Numbered from the stretch's first letter, positions 51,063-60,607 are shown. The stretch is DNA of 64,000 nt from Arthrobacter sp. V1I7 (GCF_030817015.1 NZ_JAUSYS010000001.1:4774001-4838000); one strand, 5' to 3'. Program-made: numbers and translations. Notes: generated by a model not told the origin, from the letters alone.

Positions 51063-51133
51063 CAATACCTACATATACCTTGATCTGCCGGCAGGCGGCA
51101 GTCCCGTGGGACAGGAGGGCCGCCTGTTTGTAG

Positions 51134-51150
51134 ATGAGAATGATTCGCAT
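51134..51150. promoter_or_regulatory. Zur-type operator before the zinc-starvation operon
   Basis: ATGAGAATGATTCGCAT is a 17-bp near-palindrome (ATG-x-GAAT-x-ATTC-x-CAT), matching the actinobacterial Zur box pattern (TGAnAATnATTnTCA). It ends 14 bases before the CobW-like start, so zinc-loaded Zur would block transcription or initiation. The downstream genes (COG0523 protein and zinc-independent L36) are classic Zur targets. Confidence 0.75.
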
Positions 51151-51164
51151 GTAGGGTGGCTGGC

Positions 51165-52295
51165 ATGCATGTAACTGTTGTGAGCTCCCTAGATGTTTTC
51201 TGCCGCCAGCAGGCCTGCGCGGCCCTGGCCGCAGACTCCCCGGGTGCCCTAGTCGTCTTCCATGATCTTCTCGAAGGCGGGCTCGTCATCCGCAGGACCT
51301 TCCGGGAGGGCAGGCGCCTGGAGCGGGAGGAATCGACGCTGGAACACGGCTGCCTCAGCTGCACCGTGCGCCTGGACGTCGTGCCCACGGTGGGCCGGCT
51401 GCTGGACTCGGGTTCCCGCCTTATTCTGGGTCTGCCCCCGGGGGTGGCCGCGGCAACTGCCGTGCACGCCCTGCTGCGGGGTCTCGGGGATTCGTTCACC
51501 ATTGATTCGGTGGTGCTGGCCTGCGCCCCGGATGCCGTGGAGGACCAGATCTGGGACCATCACACCCTGTTCGAATCCGGCTTCACTGCCGTCCCGGAGG
51601 ATGACCGGACGCCGGGGGAATTCCTTTTGGGGGAGCTGTCGTTCAGCGACACGGTCGTGCTGGCCGATCCGGCCCTGGTGCCGGTTGATCCTGCAGCGCG
51701 TGCCCGCGGAGTCCAGCTGGTCAAAGAGCTGGCCCCGCACGTGGTGCTGACCGACAGTGCGGGCGTCTTCCGGCCCGGCCGGCACAATCTCGCGGAGGCA
51801 ACGGCGCGGACCGTCCCGGGTTCGGTGCGGATCCCGGCTGAATCCTCCCCGCCCTTCACCACGGTGGTGCAGCGGATTGAGCGGCCCCTGCACCCGGGCC
51901 GCTTCCGCCACGCCCTGGCGGCCCTCGCTGAGGGATCCTGCTGGCTGCGCGGACGGCTCTGGGTGGCCTCGGTACCGGGTTGCAGGATCGCCGTTCAGGG
52001 CATCGGACCGAGGGTGTGGCTGGAAAACACCGGCCCCTGGCAGGCTGACCGGAAGTCCCTGCCGTTAATGTCTGCGGTGGACGGTCCTGACGCCGCGCTG
52101 GCCTGGCATCCCGAATTCGGCGACCGGGGAACGGTGCTGGCCGTCACCGGCGATGATGTCGACGCGGCCGAAATCGCCGCACTGCTGCAGGCCTGCGAGC
52201 TGACCGAGGCGGAGATGGCCCCGGGCGCAGCCTCCTTCGCTGATCCCTTCGACCTTAACCAATCAACTGAGACACCACTGAGGAGCAAGTCATGA
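51165..52295 (+). CDS. CobW/COG0523-like zinc-starvation protein with degenerate P-loop
   Basis: The 376-residue protein starts at ATG 51165. The normal P-loop (GxxGxGKT) is replaced by [20 protein letters not shown], so GTP binding is probably lost. The metal motif CxxC of the family is present as [15 protein letters not shown], and the C-terminal CobW domain reads [18 protein letters not shown] and [15 protein letters not shown]. Relatives include the mycobacterial Zur-regulated COG0523 GTPase that recruits a hibernation factor to zinc-free ribosomes. It overlaps rpmJ by four bases (ATGA), which supports a joint role in ribosome remodelling under zinc shortage. The missing P-loop is unusual and argues for a non-GTPase variant. 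Confidence 0.82.
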   Translation: MHVTVVSSLDVFCRQQACAALAADSPGALVVFHDLLEGGLVIRRTFREGRRLEREESTLEHGCLSCTVRLDVVPTVGRLLDSGSRLILGLPPGVAAATAVHALLRGLGDSFTIDSVVLACAPDAVEDQIWDHHTLFESGFTAVPEDDRTPGEFLLGELSFSDTVVLADPALVPVDPAARARGVQLVKELAPHVVLTDSAGVFRPGRHNLAEATARTVPGSVRIPAESSPPFTTVVQRIERPLHPGRFRHALAALAEGSCWLRGRLWVASVPGCRIAVQGIGPRVWLENTGPWQADRKSLPLMSAVDGPDAALAWHPEFGDRGTVLAVTGDDVDAAEIAALLQACELTEAEMAPGAASFADPFDLNQSTETPLRSKS

Positions 52296-52414
52296 AAGTA
52301 CGAAACTCGCTGCGGGCACTGAAAAAAATACCGGGAGCCCAGATTGTCCGCCGCCGCGGCCGCACCTTCGTCATTAACAAGAAAAACCCCCGGATGAAAG
52401 CCCGCCAGGGCTGA
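52292..52414 (+). CDS. rpmJ: Zinc-independent 50S ribosomal protein L36
   Basis: This 40-residue protein reads [20 protein letters not shown] and ends [13 protein letters not shown]. It has no cysteine, so it is the zinc-independent (YkgO-like) L36. It overlaps the CobW-like gene through ATGA and has GAGGAG upstream. Under zinc starvation it would replace the zinc-binding L36. Confidence 0.93.
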   Translation: MKVRNSLRALKKIPGAQIVRRRGRTFVINKKNPRMKARQG

Positions 52415-52650
52415 CCCGGAACCCGCAGACGCGGGAAGCGCACCGCCGTCCGCACGACCAATCCCGAGGGCACAGGCCGGCAATGCCGTCCGGCTCCCGT
52501 TGGCCACTACCGGCCAGGGGCCAGGCGGCACTGCCGTTCCCTGCCGGGGCCGCAAACCTCCTGCTGCCGGACCCGCTCAGCGCGGATTCCGCCGTTCTGC
52601 CGCAGGCAGCCGGACCCTCGCCGCCACGGCAACAGGAACACCCCCCGCTG

Positions 52651-53360
52651 TCAGCGGCGGTCCTTATGCCCGGTATCAGCGGCCGGGCATACCGAGGGCT
52701 TCAGCGACAGGGCAGGCGCTCCTTCCGCGGTCCCGGGCCGCGGCCAGGACGCGGAAGCCATGGAGCCGGGCATGCAGCAGCCCTCGCCTTTCCAGGCGTC
52801 CCGCCCCTCCTTGAGGGCCACCGCCGCAATGACGAGCGCCGCGACCGGACCAGCCCAGGGCGCTGTTGAGCACCAGGCCCAGCAGCAGAACACCGGAGAG
52901 GTACGTGCACAAAAGGGTCTGGCGTGAATCGGCGACAGCAGAGAGGGAGCCCAGCTCCCGGCCTGCCCGCCGTTGTGCCAGTGACAGGAACGGCATGACC
53001 GCCAGGCTGACCGCGGCCAGCATGATCCCGGCCCTCGAGTGCCCCGCCTCACCTGCCCCGGACAGTGACAGGACCGCACTGACGGTGACGAAGACGGCCA
53101 GGGCAAAAAAGGGCGACCGCTATCAGGCGCAGCGCCGTCTTCTCGCGGGCCTTCGGGTCGCGGCCGGAGAACTGCCAGGCGACAGCGGCCGCCGAGGAGA
53201 CTTCAATAACTGAATCCAGCCCGAAACCGACCAGGGCGGTGGATGAGGCCACCGTTCCCGCCCCGAGGGCGATGACCGCCTCGACCACATTGTGACCAAT
53301 CGTTGCCGCCACCAGGAGACGGACCCGGCGGGTCAAAACGGCCTCCGCCCCGCACCCTTC
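52651..53360 (-). pseudogene. CDF cation transporter pseudogene, truncated N-terminus and two frame changes
   Basis: Three minus-strand frames together form a CDF membrane domain: [20 protein letters not shown] and GFGLDSVIEVSSAAAVAWQF; after a shift at about 53110 (extra base in CCCTTTTTT), VTVSAVLSLSGAGEAG and QRRAGRELGSLSAVADSRQT; after another change near 52860, AGPVAALVIAAVALKEGRD. The first membrane helix is nearly intact, but the N-terminal start is missing and at about 53390 an opposite-strand permease fragment begins. It cannot make one protein as written. The metal specificity is unknown. Confidence 0.7.
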
Positions 53361-53395
53361 TCCGCCCGGGCCGGAGCCTGCCGGGCGTCCATCAG

Positions 53396-54925
53396 GCGGC
53401 CGCGGATGCCAGCGAGCACCTGATCCACAACCCCTTGGTTCCAGCCTGGTTCCAGGGACAGAACGTCCTCGTCACCCTCTTCCTCCTGGCTCTCCTGGCG
53501 GCCGTGTTCCTGCGCGGCTTCAAGGAAGCCATCGGTGTCGCCGTCGCAATTGTTGCCGTATACCTCAGCCTCAACGCCGTCGTCGTCATAGCAGCGACGA
53601 TTCAAGTCTTCACCCACCCTGTATTCGTCGCTGACTGGTCCACGGCCCTGTTGACTTCACACGGGGATCCCCTCATGGTGATCGCCTTCGCCCTGCTCGT
53701 TTTCCCGAAACTGGCACTGGGACTTTCCGGATTCGAAACAGGAGTGGCGGTAATGCCACAGGTCAGGGGCGACGAGGACGACACCGAGGAAAATCCTGCG
53801 GGCCGCATCCACGGAACGCGCCGCATGCTGACTACAGCCGCAGTAATTATGAGCTCCTTCCTGATCACCAGCAGCTTCATCACAGTGGTGCTCATCCCGG
53901 AGCAGGAATTCCAGGACGGCGGACAAGCCAACGGCCGAGCCCTGGCCTACCTCGCCCACGAATACCTCGGAGTCGGGTTCGGGACCGTGTACGACATCAG
54001 TACCATCGCGATCCTCTGGTTCGCCGGTGCTTCCGCAATGGCCGGCCTGCTGAACCTGGTCCCCAGATACCTACCCCGGTATGGCATGGCCCCCGGCTGG
54101 GCCAAAGCTGTCCGCCCCCTGGTGCTCGTCTTCACACTGGTCGGGTTCCTGATCACCTACCTCTTTGAAGCTGACGTGGATGCCCAGGGCGGGGCATATG
54201 CCACCGGCGTGCTGGTGCTGATGACCTCGGCAGCCGTTGCAGTCACGCTCTCGGCCCGGCGCCGGAAACAGCGCAAACGCACCATCGGATTCGGCACGAT
54301 CACCGTGGTGTTCACCTACACCACCATTGCAAACATCATTGAACGTCCTGAAGGAATCAAGATCGCAGGCATCTTCATCCTGGGCATCATCGTGATCTCA
54401 CTGCTCTCGCGGATCCGGCGTTCCTTTGAACTGCACGCCACCCGGGTTCATCTTGACCAGGAAGCGCTGCAATTCATGTCCTCCAACCTCGACGGGCCCA
54501 TATCGATCATCGCCCACGAACCACGCCGCATTTCCGCCGAGGCCTACCGCGACAAGCTCCGATCCGCGATCGAGGTCAGCCACCTGCCCCTCGAACACGA
54601 GGCTCTGTTCCTGGAAGTGATCGTCGATGATTCCTCGGACTTCGAAACGGAACTGCAGGTGCGCGGCGTGATCCGGCACGGGTACCGCATCCTGGAGGTC
54701 CATGGCCCAGTCGTACCGAACACCATCGCTTCCGTCCTGCTTCATATCCGCGACGTGACCGGCCTAATGCCCCACATCTACTTCCGCTGGACTGAAGGCA
54801 ACCCGGTGATTAACCTCCTGCGGTTCCTGTTCCTAGGCGAGGGCGAAATTGCTCCCGTCACCCGGGAAGTACTGCGGGAGGCCGTGCCCGACGTCACCCA
54901 ACGCCCATGGGTCCACGTCGGCTGA
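53396..54925 (+). pseudogene. APC-family permease, truncated at the N-terminus
   Basis: The frame retains the C-terminal about 510 residues of a large APC amino acid permease: [74 protein letters not shown], and a cytosolic C-terminal domain. The first about 150 residues (first helices) are missing; upstream in the same frame the residues are non-natural Pro/Arg-rich sequence derived from the opposite CDF gene. No start codon with a ribosome binding site is visible. The joint at about 53395 is head-to-head with the CDF fragment. Confidence 0.7.
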
Positions 54926-55371
54926 CTACGGACGAGCCGAGAACTGTCCAGGATTCCTTGCCAACCCGCAGGATCACACGTGAACAGGCCAAGGCACGCC
55001 GGCTCCTCAGGGATGGAATCATGCGAATAGTGCTGCGTCTGGTTTAGCAAGTGAAATTGGCCGCACCGTGAGCACGTGGACAACACTCCAGATAACGGTG
55101 TCCGTCACGGCGAATATGGGGGATATGCAGCCGCGTCGGCTAGATCAACGACACCCGGTGAGGGGCTAGAGGAAACATATATTCGAATCGACACTCCGCG
55201 AGTTTCCCGTAGCGGAGGCCGCTTGATTCAATGTGCAGGCTGGGTCTGACAAGAACGGGTTGCACGCCAATGGGGACAGGGCGCTTTCCAGGGATAAACA
55301 CGAGCTCTGTTACCTTCAAATTGAGCCTGTTGCGTCGTTGGTTGGAAACCGCCCAGCTTTGAGCTGTGCGG
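54926..55371. other. Intergenic stretch, no gene
   Basis: About 445 bases after the permease fragment, with no supported gene. Confidence 0.5.
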
Positions 55372-55542
55372 AAACGGTAATGGGACTGGTCGAATCAGGC
55401 TCCTGAAGTCATGTCCGCCTGACTCAACACCCCCCGACGAACCTTGAACCGGTGGACGAATCCAGAGAAGGACAGTACTCGAAGGCACGTCGGTTTCCGC
55501 TTGAGTCACACCGGTTCAAGTCCGTTTCCAGTAGTACCGTTT
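55372..55542 (-). ncRNA. Structured element B, copy of IS110-associated element A
   Basis: This 171-bp segment matches 60673-60847 at moderate identity. Ends are AAACGGTA (55372) and TACCGTTT (to 55542). An internal 11-bp stem is CTTGAACCGGT (55443-55453) with ACCGGTTCAAG (55510-55520). In element A both arms of this stem differ at two matching base pairs. The enclosed loops differ. Strand is taken as in the IS110 gene next to copy A. It abuts a 23-base repeat at 55541. Confidence 0.55.
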
Positions 55543-55563
55543 CCGCTGCGCTCCAACCAGTTA
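55541..55563. repeat. 23-bp exact repeat beside element B (second copy at 59241-59263)
   Basis: The sequence TTCCGCTGCGCTCCAACCAG followed by TTA also occurs at 59241-59263, about 75 bases beyond the 3' end of the IS110 transposase. Here it directly follows element B. Confidence 0.9.
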
Positions 55564-55953
55564 TCGGGCGTCCGCTTCGCGGCCGGCTGTTGGGTCCAGA
55601 GCTGTCCGTCGCAGAGCTCCGGCCATCCCTGGCCCTCTTTGTCTACGACGATGCTCCTATAGGTGTCAGTTTGAACCTGGCAGTTGATTTAGGCCAGCTG
55701 CATCGTTGGTGGGGGCCTTCCCCATGTGAACCCTTTGGCCCCGCTAACCGGACGAGCTGAGGCCGGGATCCCCACACGCAGGGTTCGGAGCCAGCTTCGG
55801 TGCGGCGGCGCCTCCCCGCTGGCGCACTGAGGAGAATAGGGGCCGTGGCAGGGAAGAGGTTCCTGACGTTATCGGTGAGGGCCGCGAGAAGCGTTGCCCG
55901 CACGTCTGCATACCGACGACTTGCGTCAGCTTTGTGCGCGGGCACTTCGAATC
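55564..55953. other. Intergenic stretch, no gene
   Basis: About 390 bases with no supported gene, ending at the regulatory region of the FMN reductase. Confidence 0.5.
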
Positions 55954-56003
55954 GGGAATACGGAGACGGGTATACGCATTGGATCAATCGGAGACAGCTC
56001 TCC
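55954..56003. promoter_or_regulatory. Operator region O1 before the FMN reductase gene
   Basis: GGGAATACGGAGACGGGTAT (55954-) and GGAGACAGCTCTCC (55990-56003, GGAGA-N4-TCTCC palindrome) recur at 57429-57478 before the monooxygenase gene. The shared arrangement suggests a common regulator, most simply the TetR at 56690-57403. Confidence 0.65.
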
Positions 56004-56028
56004 ATAACCTACAGATGGGAGATTGATT

Positions 56029-56628
56029 GTGGAGTCGGGCGAATTCAAGCTGGTGGTCCTGGCTGCCGGCGTCAGTACGCCGTCGTCGAGCCGGTTACTG
56101 GCTGACCTGCTCGCTGAAGAGGCGGTGGTTGGCCTTGCTACGTCCGGTATTCCGGTTGAACCAGTGGTGATTGAACTGCGTGATCTCTTTGCTGACATCG
56201 CAGCGGCCTACAGTGGAGCGGTCACTTCCCGTCTGCGGGAAGCATTCGACAGGGTCAGTGCCGCGGATGCCTTGGTTGTGGTGAGCCCAGTGTTCGCCAG
56301 CTCCTACAGCGGCATGTTCAAGGCGTTTCTGGATCTGATGGATCCGACGGCGATCGTCGACACTCCAACTATTATCGGAGCCACGGGCGGCAGTCTCCGT
56401 CATTCCCTGGTGCTGGAGCACGCCATGCGGCCCTTGTTTTCCTACTTGCGAGCAGTTGTGGTTCCGACGTCAATCTTCGCCACTGCCATGGATTGGGCAG
56501 CCGAAGAAACCACCCATGCCCTGCGCGAGCGTGCGCAACGGGCCGCTCAAGAACTCACGCAAACAGTCCGCTCAAGTGGTGTTCCGCTACTTATGTCGCC
56601 ACCGTACGGGCAGCAACAGGCGGCCTAA
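56029..56628 (+). CDS. NADPH-dependent FMN reductase (CE1759-like)
   Basis: The 199-residue product starts at GTG 56029, seven bases after GGGAG. The flavodoxin-like fold is shown by FKLVVLAAGVSTPSSSRLLA (phosphate-binding loop) and the DALVVVSPVFASSYSGMFKA motif, typical of the CE1759/MsuE reductases that supply reduced FMN to a luciferase-like monooxygenase partner. Its partner gene is at 57504. A TetR gene lies between, on the other strand. The products likely act as a two-component flavin monooxygenase; substrate is unknown. Confidence 0.85.
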   Translation: MESGEFKLVVLAAGVSTPSSSRLLADLLAEEAVVGLATSGIPVEPVVIELRDLFADIAAAYSGAVTSRLREAFDRVSAADALVVVSPVFASSYSGMFKAFLDLMDPTAIVDTPTIIGATGGSLRHSLVLEHAMRPLFSYLRAVVVPTSIFATAMDWAAEETTHALRERAQRAAQELTQTVRSSGVPLLMSPPYGQQQAA

Positions 56629-56689
56629 CTCGGAATCGGTCAAACCGATCGGGCCTGGGGCGCTACCGCGCATATCGGGTGTCGGCGCC

Positions 56690-57403
56690 TCAGGCCTCGC
56701 TGACTTTGTCCGCCTTTCGTTCCGTACGCCGAGCGTCTCGAAGCCGTGGACGCATCATCGTCCGGGCGACCTGGCTGGGTTTCATCGGCGGTTCAGTCAG
56801 CGGTGTAGCCCTGTCCGGCCGGATGCCGTCAAGGAACAGTTCGACATTGCGCCGCCACGCACTGGGCGCGACGTCCCTCGTCGCCTCTGCGATACGACTG
56901 TTGGCGAGCATGACGAAAACGAGATCCTCTGCCCTGAAATCCGACCGGACCGCCCCCGCATCGCGCGCCTCGCGGACCAGTTCTTCAACGCGCACCTGGA
57001 TCCGCCTGCGAAGCGCCAGAAGCGTTTCTGACTCATCGAGCCTGGTCGTCATGAGATTGAGGTAGCCCCGGCTGTCAGCCTCGAGTGCGCAACTGGCCAT
57101 GATGTAACCCGAGAGGCCCTTCCATTTGTCCGGGTTCCTCAGGGCCTCCTCGGCAAGGTGTAACTGCTCATTGAGGGGTTCAACCAGAACCACGCCCCAT
57201 AAGTCCGACCGGCTAGGAAAGTGCCTATAGAGGGTTCCGGCGCCAACTCCGGCCGACGCCGCGATAGCGTCCAGCGACGCATTGAGGCCCTCCGCCGCGA
57301 ATGCGAGCCGCGCTGCTTCGATGAGCGCTTCCCTGTTGCGGAGACTGTCCCGACGCGGCGCACGAGCCCGCACGGACTTGCTCCCTCGATCCTCGCTCGG
57401 CAT
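56690..57403 (-). CDS. TetR-family transcriptional regulator
   Basis: The 237-residue product starts at ATG 57403 after GAGGGG. The N-terminal helix-turn-helix reads REALIEAARLAFAAEGLNAS and VGAGTLYRHFPSRSDLW; the C-terminal part is helical ligand-binding. It is divergent from the monooxygenase gene. Its own start is 26 bases from the operator copy at 57429-57478, so autoregulation is likely. Confidence 0.93.
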   Translation of the reverse strand: MPSEDRGSKSVRARAPRRDSLRNREALIEAARLAFAAEGLNASLDAIAASAGVGAGTLYRHFPSRSDLWGVVLVEPLNEQLHLAEEALRNPDKWKGLSGYIMASCALEADSRGYLNLMTTRLDESETLLALRRRIQVRVEELVREARDAGAVRSDFRAEDLVFVMLANSRIAEATRDVAPSAWRRNVELFLDGIRPDRATPLTEPPMKPSQVARTMMRPRLRDARRTERKADKVSEA

Positions 57404-57428
57404 GGCGCAACCCCTCATCTTCGTCCCC

Positions 57429-57478
57429 GGAAATACGGAGATGGATCTACGCATTACACTTACCGGAGACCACTCTCC
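57429..57478. promoter_or_regulatory. Operator region O2 between TetR and monooxygenase genes
   Basis: GGAAATACGGAGATGGATCT followed by ACGCATT, and GGAGACCACTCTCC (57465-57478), repeat the O1 layout at 55954-56003. The GGAGA-N4-TCTCC palindrome is conserved while the loop changes (CAGC against CCAC). Confidence 0.65.
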
Positions 57479-57503
57479 ACAACACTAGAAATGGGAGATT
57501 ACC

Positions 57504-58547
57504 ATGGAGTTGGGCGTGTATTCCTTCGCAGAGGCCATCGCAGACCCGAATACCGGGCGCCGGATTAATCCTCAGGAACGCCTGAGAGACCTCGTCGAGG
57601 AAATTGAGCTGGCCGATCAGGTCGGCCTCGACGTGTACGGGCTCGGGGAGCATCATCGTGAAGACTTTGCTGCTGCGAGTCCGGCTGTTGTTCTTGCGGC
57701 TGCCGCCGCACGAACCGAGAAGATCCGGCTGACCAGTGCCGTGACCGTGCTCAGCTCGTCAGATCCGGTGCGGGTGCACCAGGACTTCGCGACGCTCGAC
57801 CTGCTCTCCGGCGGACGTGCGGAAATCATGGCGGGCCGCGGCTCCTTCACGGAGTCGTTCCCGTTGTTCGGATACGACCTGTCGGACTACGACACTCTCT
57901 TCGAAGAGAAGCTGGACCTTCTGCTGAAGATCCGCGCTGAAGAGAGGGTGACCTGGTCGGGTCGCCACCGTGCCTCTCTGTCGGACCAAGGTGTTTACCC
58001 CCGCCCGGCACAGGATCAGCTGCCCCTATGGGTAGGGGTCGGTGGATCACCGTCGTCCGCCATCCGTGCCGGCAAGCTTGGACTGCCCCTGTCTCTGGGC
58101 ATCATCGCCGGCGACGTCCGGCGCTTCGCTCCTCTGGTGGACCTGTACAGGGCAACCGCCCTCGAGGCCGGCCACTCGGAGAGCGCCCTGAAGGTCAGCA
58201 TCAACGCCCACGGGTATGTCGCTGACAGCAAAGAGCAGGCCATCGACCTGAGCTACCCCTACTTCCAGTCCGCGATGAGCACCTTCCTCAATGCGCCCTT
58301 CTCGGCCCTGCCGACGAAGCAGCACTACGGTAAGGACACCTCTCTGCAGGGAGCCCTCGTCGCAGGGTCCCCCGAGGACGTCGCCGAGAAGATCCTGTTC
58401 CAGCAGAGCGTCTTCGGCAACGAACGCTTCCTCATGCAGATCAGCGTCGGAACCATGCCGCACAAAGAGGTCATGCGATCCATCGAACTCCTCGGCACCC
58501 GTGTAGCCCCGATCGTTCGCGCCGACTCGCTCGCCTCCGCAGCCTGA
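57504..58547 (+). CDS. Luciferase-like FMN-dependent monooxygenase (CE1758-like)
   Basis: The 347-residue protein starts at ATG 57504 after GGGAG. It has the luciferase-like TIM-barrel pattern: YSFAEAIADPNTGRRINPQE, LDVYGLGEHHREDFAAASPA, EKIRLTSAVTVLSSSDPVRVHQ, GGRAEIMAGRGSFTESFPLFG and LPLWVGVGGSPSSAIRAGKLG. LLM-class enzymes use reduced flavin and O2 to oxygenate a substrate. Together with the FMN reductase at 56029 it matches the CE1758/CE1759 duo. Substrate is unknown. Confidence 0.9.
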   Translation: MELGVYSFAEAIADPNTGRRINPQERLRDLVEEIELADQVGLDVYGLGEHHREDFAAASPAVVLAAAAARTEKIRLTSAVTVLSSSDPVRVHQDFATLDLLSGGRAEIMAGRGSFTESFPLFGYDLSDYDTLFEEKLDLLLKIRAEERVTWSGRHRASLSDQGVYPRPAQDQLPLWVGVGGSPSSAIRAGKLGLPLSLGIIAGDVRRFAPLVDLYRATALEAGHSESALKVSINAHGYVADSKEQAIDLSYPYFQSAMSTFLNAPFSALPTKQHYGKDTSLQGALVAGSPEDVAEKILFQQSVFGNERFLMQISVGTMPHKEVMRSIELLGTRVAPIVRADSLASAA

Positions 58548-58560
58548 TACCCGCGAACCC

Positions 58561-58590
58561 GCTTCACGGCCGCTAACTCGGCCGTGAAGC
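58561..58590 (+). terminator. Hairpin after the monooxygenase gene
   Basis: A perfect 12-bp stem (GCTTCACGGCCG with its complement) and a CTAACT loop lie just after the stop. No U run follows, so it may be an RNA-stabilising hairpin rather than an intrinsic terminator. Confidence 0.65.
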
Positions 58591-58707
58591 CGGCCTCGCT
58601 CCTGTCAGGGCACCTCACCGAATACGGCGACTCCGTGCGCCTTCATCACCACGGAAAACCATCCACTCATATCCACTCATCATCGTCAGAACGGGATACC
58701 CCCACTC

Positions 58708-59052
58708 ATGTTTATAGCAGCATCCATCCTCAGCCTCCTTTTCTCGGCCCTGCTCGTGTTCTCCGCCGTCGGAAAGCTTCGCAAAGACCCTAAACAGATG
58801 GCCGTCCTGGAGCTTGTGAAAGCAACCAAAGCGGCGCCACTGCTCGCCACCCTTGAAATCGCCGCAGCAGCCGGTCTGCTCGTCGGTCTCGCCTGGTGGC
58901 CCATCGGAATCGCAGCTGGAATTGGTGCAGTTCTTTACTTCGCTGGGGCGATCGTTACACACTTGCGCGTCGGGGATCGCGCCGTGACCAGTGCTGCCGT
59001 CCTGCTCGGAGTCAGCGTCGCCGTGGTCGTTCTCAGGGCCCTGGCGCTCTGA
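58708..59052 (+). CDS. DoxX-like small membrane protein
   Basis: The 114-residue protein has four hydrophobic segments (ASILSLLFSALLVFSAVGK, TLEIAAAAGLLVGLAWWP, GIAAGIGAVLYFAGAIV, SAAVLLGVSVAVVVLRAL) and the DoxX-like LVFSAVGKLRKDP word. DoxX proteins are common beside flavin oxidoreductases or redox enzymes. It lies 160 bases after the monooxygenase on the same strand. No ribosome binding site was seen. It ends before a terminator. Confidence 0.75.
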   Translation: MFIAASILSLLFSALLVFSAVGKLRKDPKQMAVLELVKATKAAPLLATLEIAAAAGLLVGLAWWPIGIAAGIGAVLYFAGAIVTHLRVGDRAVTSAAVLLGVSVAVVVLRALAL

Positions 59053-59085
59053 GTCCACGGTCATAGCGTCACTGCACGGCACATA

Positions 59086-59125
59086 CCCCTCCTCGTCCCG
59101 ATCAGCGGGAAGAGGAGGGGTTTGT
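59086..59125 (+). terminator. Rho-independent terminator after DoxX-like gene
   Basis: CCCCTCCTC pairs with GAGGAGGGG around a GC-rich inner stem and ATCAG loop, followed by TTTGT. A convincing terminator. Confidence 0.8.
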
Positions 59126-59240
59126 CCTATCTGGAGGGCGTGACCCCACATCCTCTTTTCGGATGCCGCGCATCATCTTCAGCGCACCGGTCTCGCGAGA
59201 CTTAGGAGGGGAAGGGCAGGCTCGCAGGGCTCGCCCTGGC

Positions 59241-59263
59241 TTCCGCTGCGCTCCAACCAGTTA
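59241..59263. repeat. 23-bp exact repeat near the IS110 3' end
   Basis: The second copy of the 23-base repeat found at 55541-55563. It lies 74 bases beyond the stop of the IS110 transposase and could mark the right end of the element. Confidence 0.85.
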
Positions 59264-59336
59264 GGCCGGGGCGCGCAAGCTCGCTGAGGAGTGTGGAGCT
59301 GCTTGGCCGTTGGAGCTCGAACAGGCCACCAAACAA

Positions 59337-60607
59337 CTATGGCACCGTGAATTGCAAATGGCTTGGTAACCCCTGATTCTCTGAAATCCGGATTTTGGCT
59401 GTTTGCTCGGTCAGCCACTGGCGGTACTTCCTGGCGAGGGCGTCGTTTCGGAGGAGGCCCCGTTCCAGGAGGGAAATCTTGGAGGGCCATTGGCCAAGTT
59501 CCCGGGCTGCGGTTGTGATGGTGCAACCGAGTGTGCTGCGCATTTGGCGCAGATCGGTGTTGTTTGGGGCTGCCTGGGGGTTGGTGATCTGGCGGTAGAT
59601 TTCCCGGGCTGCGTAGCGTTTGAGGCAGCGCATGATTTCCCGTTTGCTCTTGCCCTCCGCGGTGCGCTTGGCCACGTAGTCCTTGGTCCGTTGGCACGAG
59701 GCCATGCGGACCAGGACGACCTGATACAGGGCATGGTTGGCGTTGCGGTCACCGCCTCTGCTGAGCCGGTGACGGATGGTTTTGCCGGAGGATGCGGGTA
59801 TGGGTGCGACCCCGACGAGGGCAGCGAACTGGGCCTCATTTCCAAGGCGGTCCGGGTTGTCTCCGACGGTGACCAGGAGCTGGCTGGCTACTTCGGTTCC
59901 GACACCTGGCAGGTCACAGAGCATCGGTGCATAGGTGTCGAGGATTTCTCGAAGCGCGGCGTCCGCGGTGGCGATTTCTGCCGCCAGGGAGTGGCATCGG
60001 GTGGCCAGGGCTTTCAACGTCAGCAGGCATACGTACTCGGGGTCAGCAATATGGCCGGTCGGCCTGGTGCGCTGCAGGGCCGTCATCATCGCCGCGTACC
60101 CAAACCCCGGTATTTCGCCCGGAGTTTGTCCGGAGCCGTTACGAGGAGGCCTTTGATCTGGTTGATGGCTGCGGTGCGGGCCTTTAGGGCCGAGGTGCGC
60201 CCGGCACGCAGTATTCGCAGGCATTCAACGGGTCCGTCTTTGGCTTTCGGGACCGATTTGGTTCGGCCGTCGAGTACGGATTGGGCGGCCTGGTAGGCGC
60301 CCAGTGGATCGGACTTGCCTTCCAGCCGCCGCGCGGCACGGTTCGGACGGTTCACCTCGAGTACACACAAACCTTCACCGCGCAGGATCCGGGAGATCTC
60401 GGCTCCATAGGAGCCTGTCCCTTCGACCCCTACGGCGGAGACTGTGCCATGGCTGGTGATGAAGTCCACGATCTTCCGGTATCCGGATCCCACGGCCAGG
60501 AATTCCTTGTCCGCGAGGGGTTTGCCATGTTCGTTGATGACAGCCACGTGGTGCGTATCGGCATGCGTGTCGATGCCGGCGATGACGTTGGTTGGTTCAG
60601 TTGCCAA
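59337..60607 (-). pseudogene. IS110-family transposase, one frameshift
   Basis: The first frame starts at ATG 60607 and reads VIAGIDTHADTHHVAVINEH, with the DEDD-like catalytic residues; it is lost after LRAKYRGLG at about 60106. The second frame resumes with GYAAMMTALQRTRPTG and contains the C-terminal IS110 motif PASSGKTIRHRLSRGG. One T missing from TTTGGG would explain the shift. A C-terminal extension with an XRE-like helix-turn-helix (GCTITTAARELGQW) ends the protein. Actinobacterial IS110 enzymes often have such an extension. Confidence 0.85.

Larger units (their letters stand above)
50256..51133. other. Intergenic stretch with gene remnants
   Basis: About 880 bases hold no intact gene. 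Remnants are a transposase-like C-terminus (50533-50680, minus) and an ArsR-like N-terminus (about 50960-51062, minus). Another short minus-strand segment (about 50260-50440) has protein-like composition but no identity. Confidence 0.5.
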
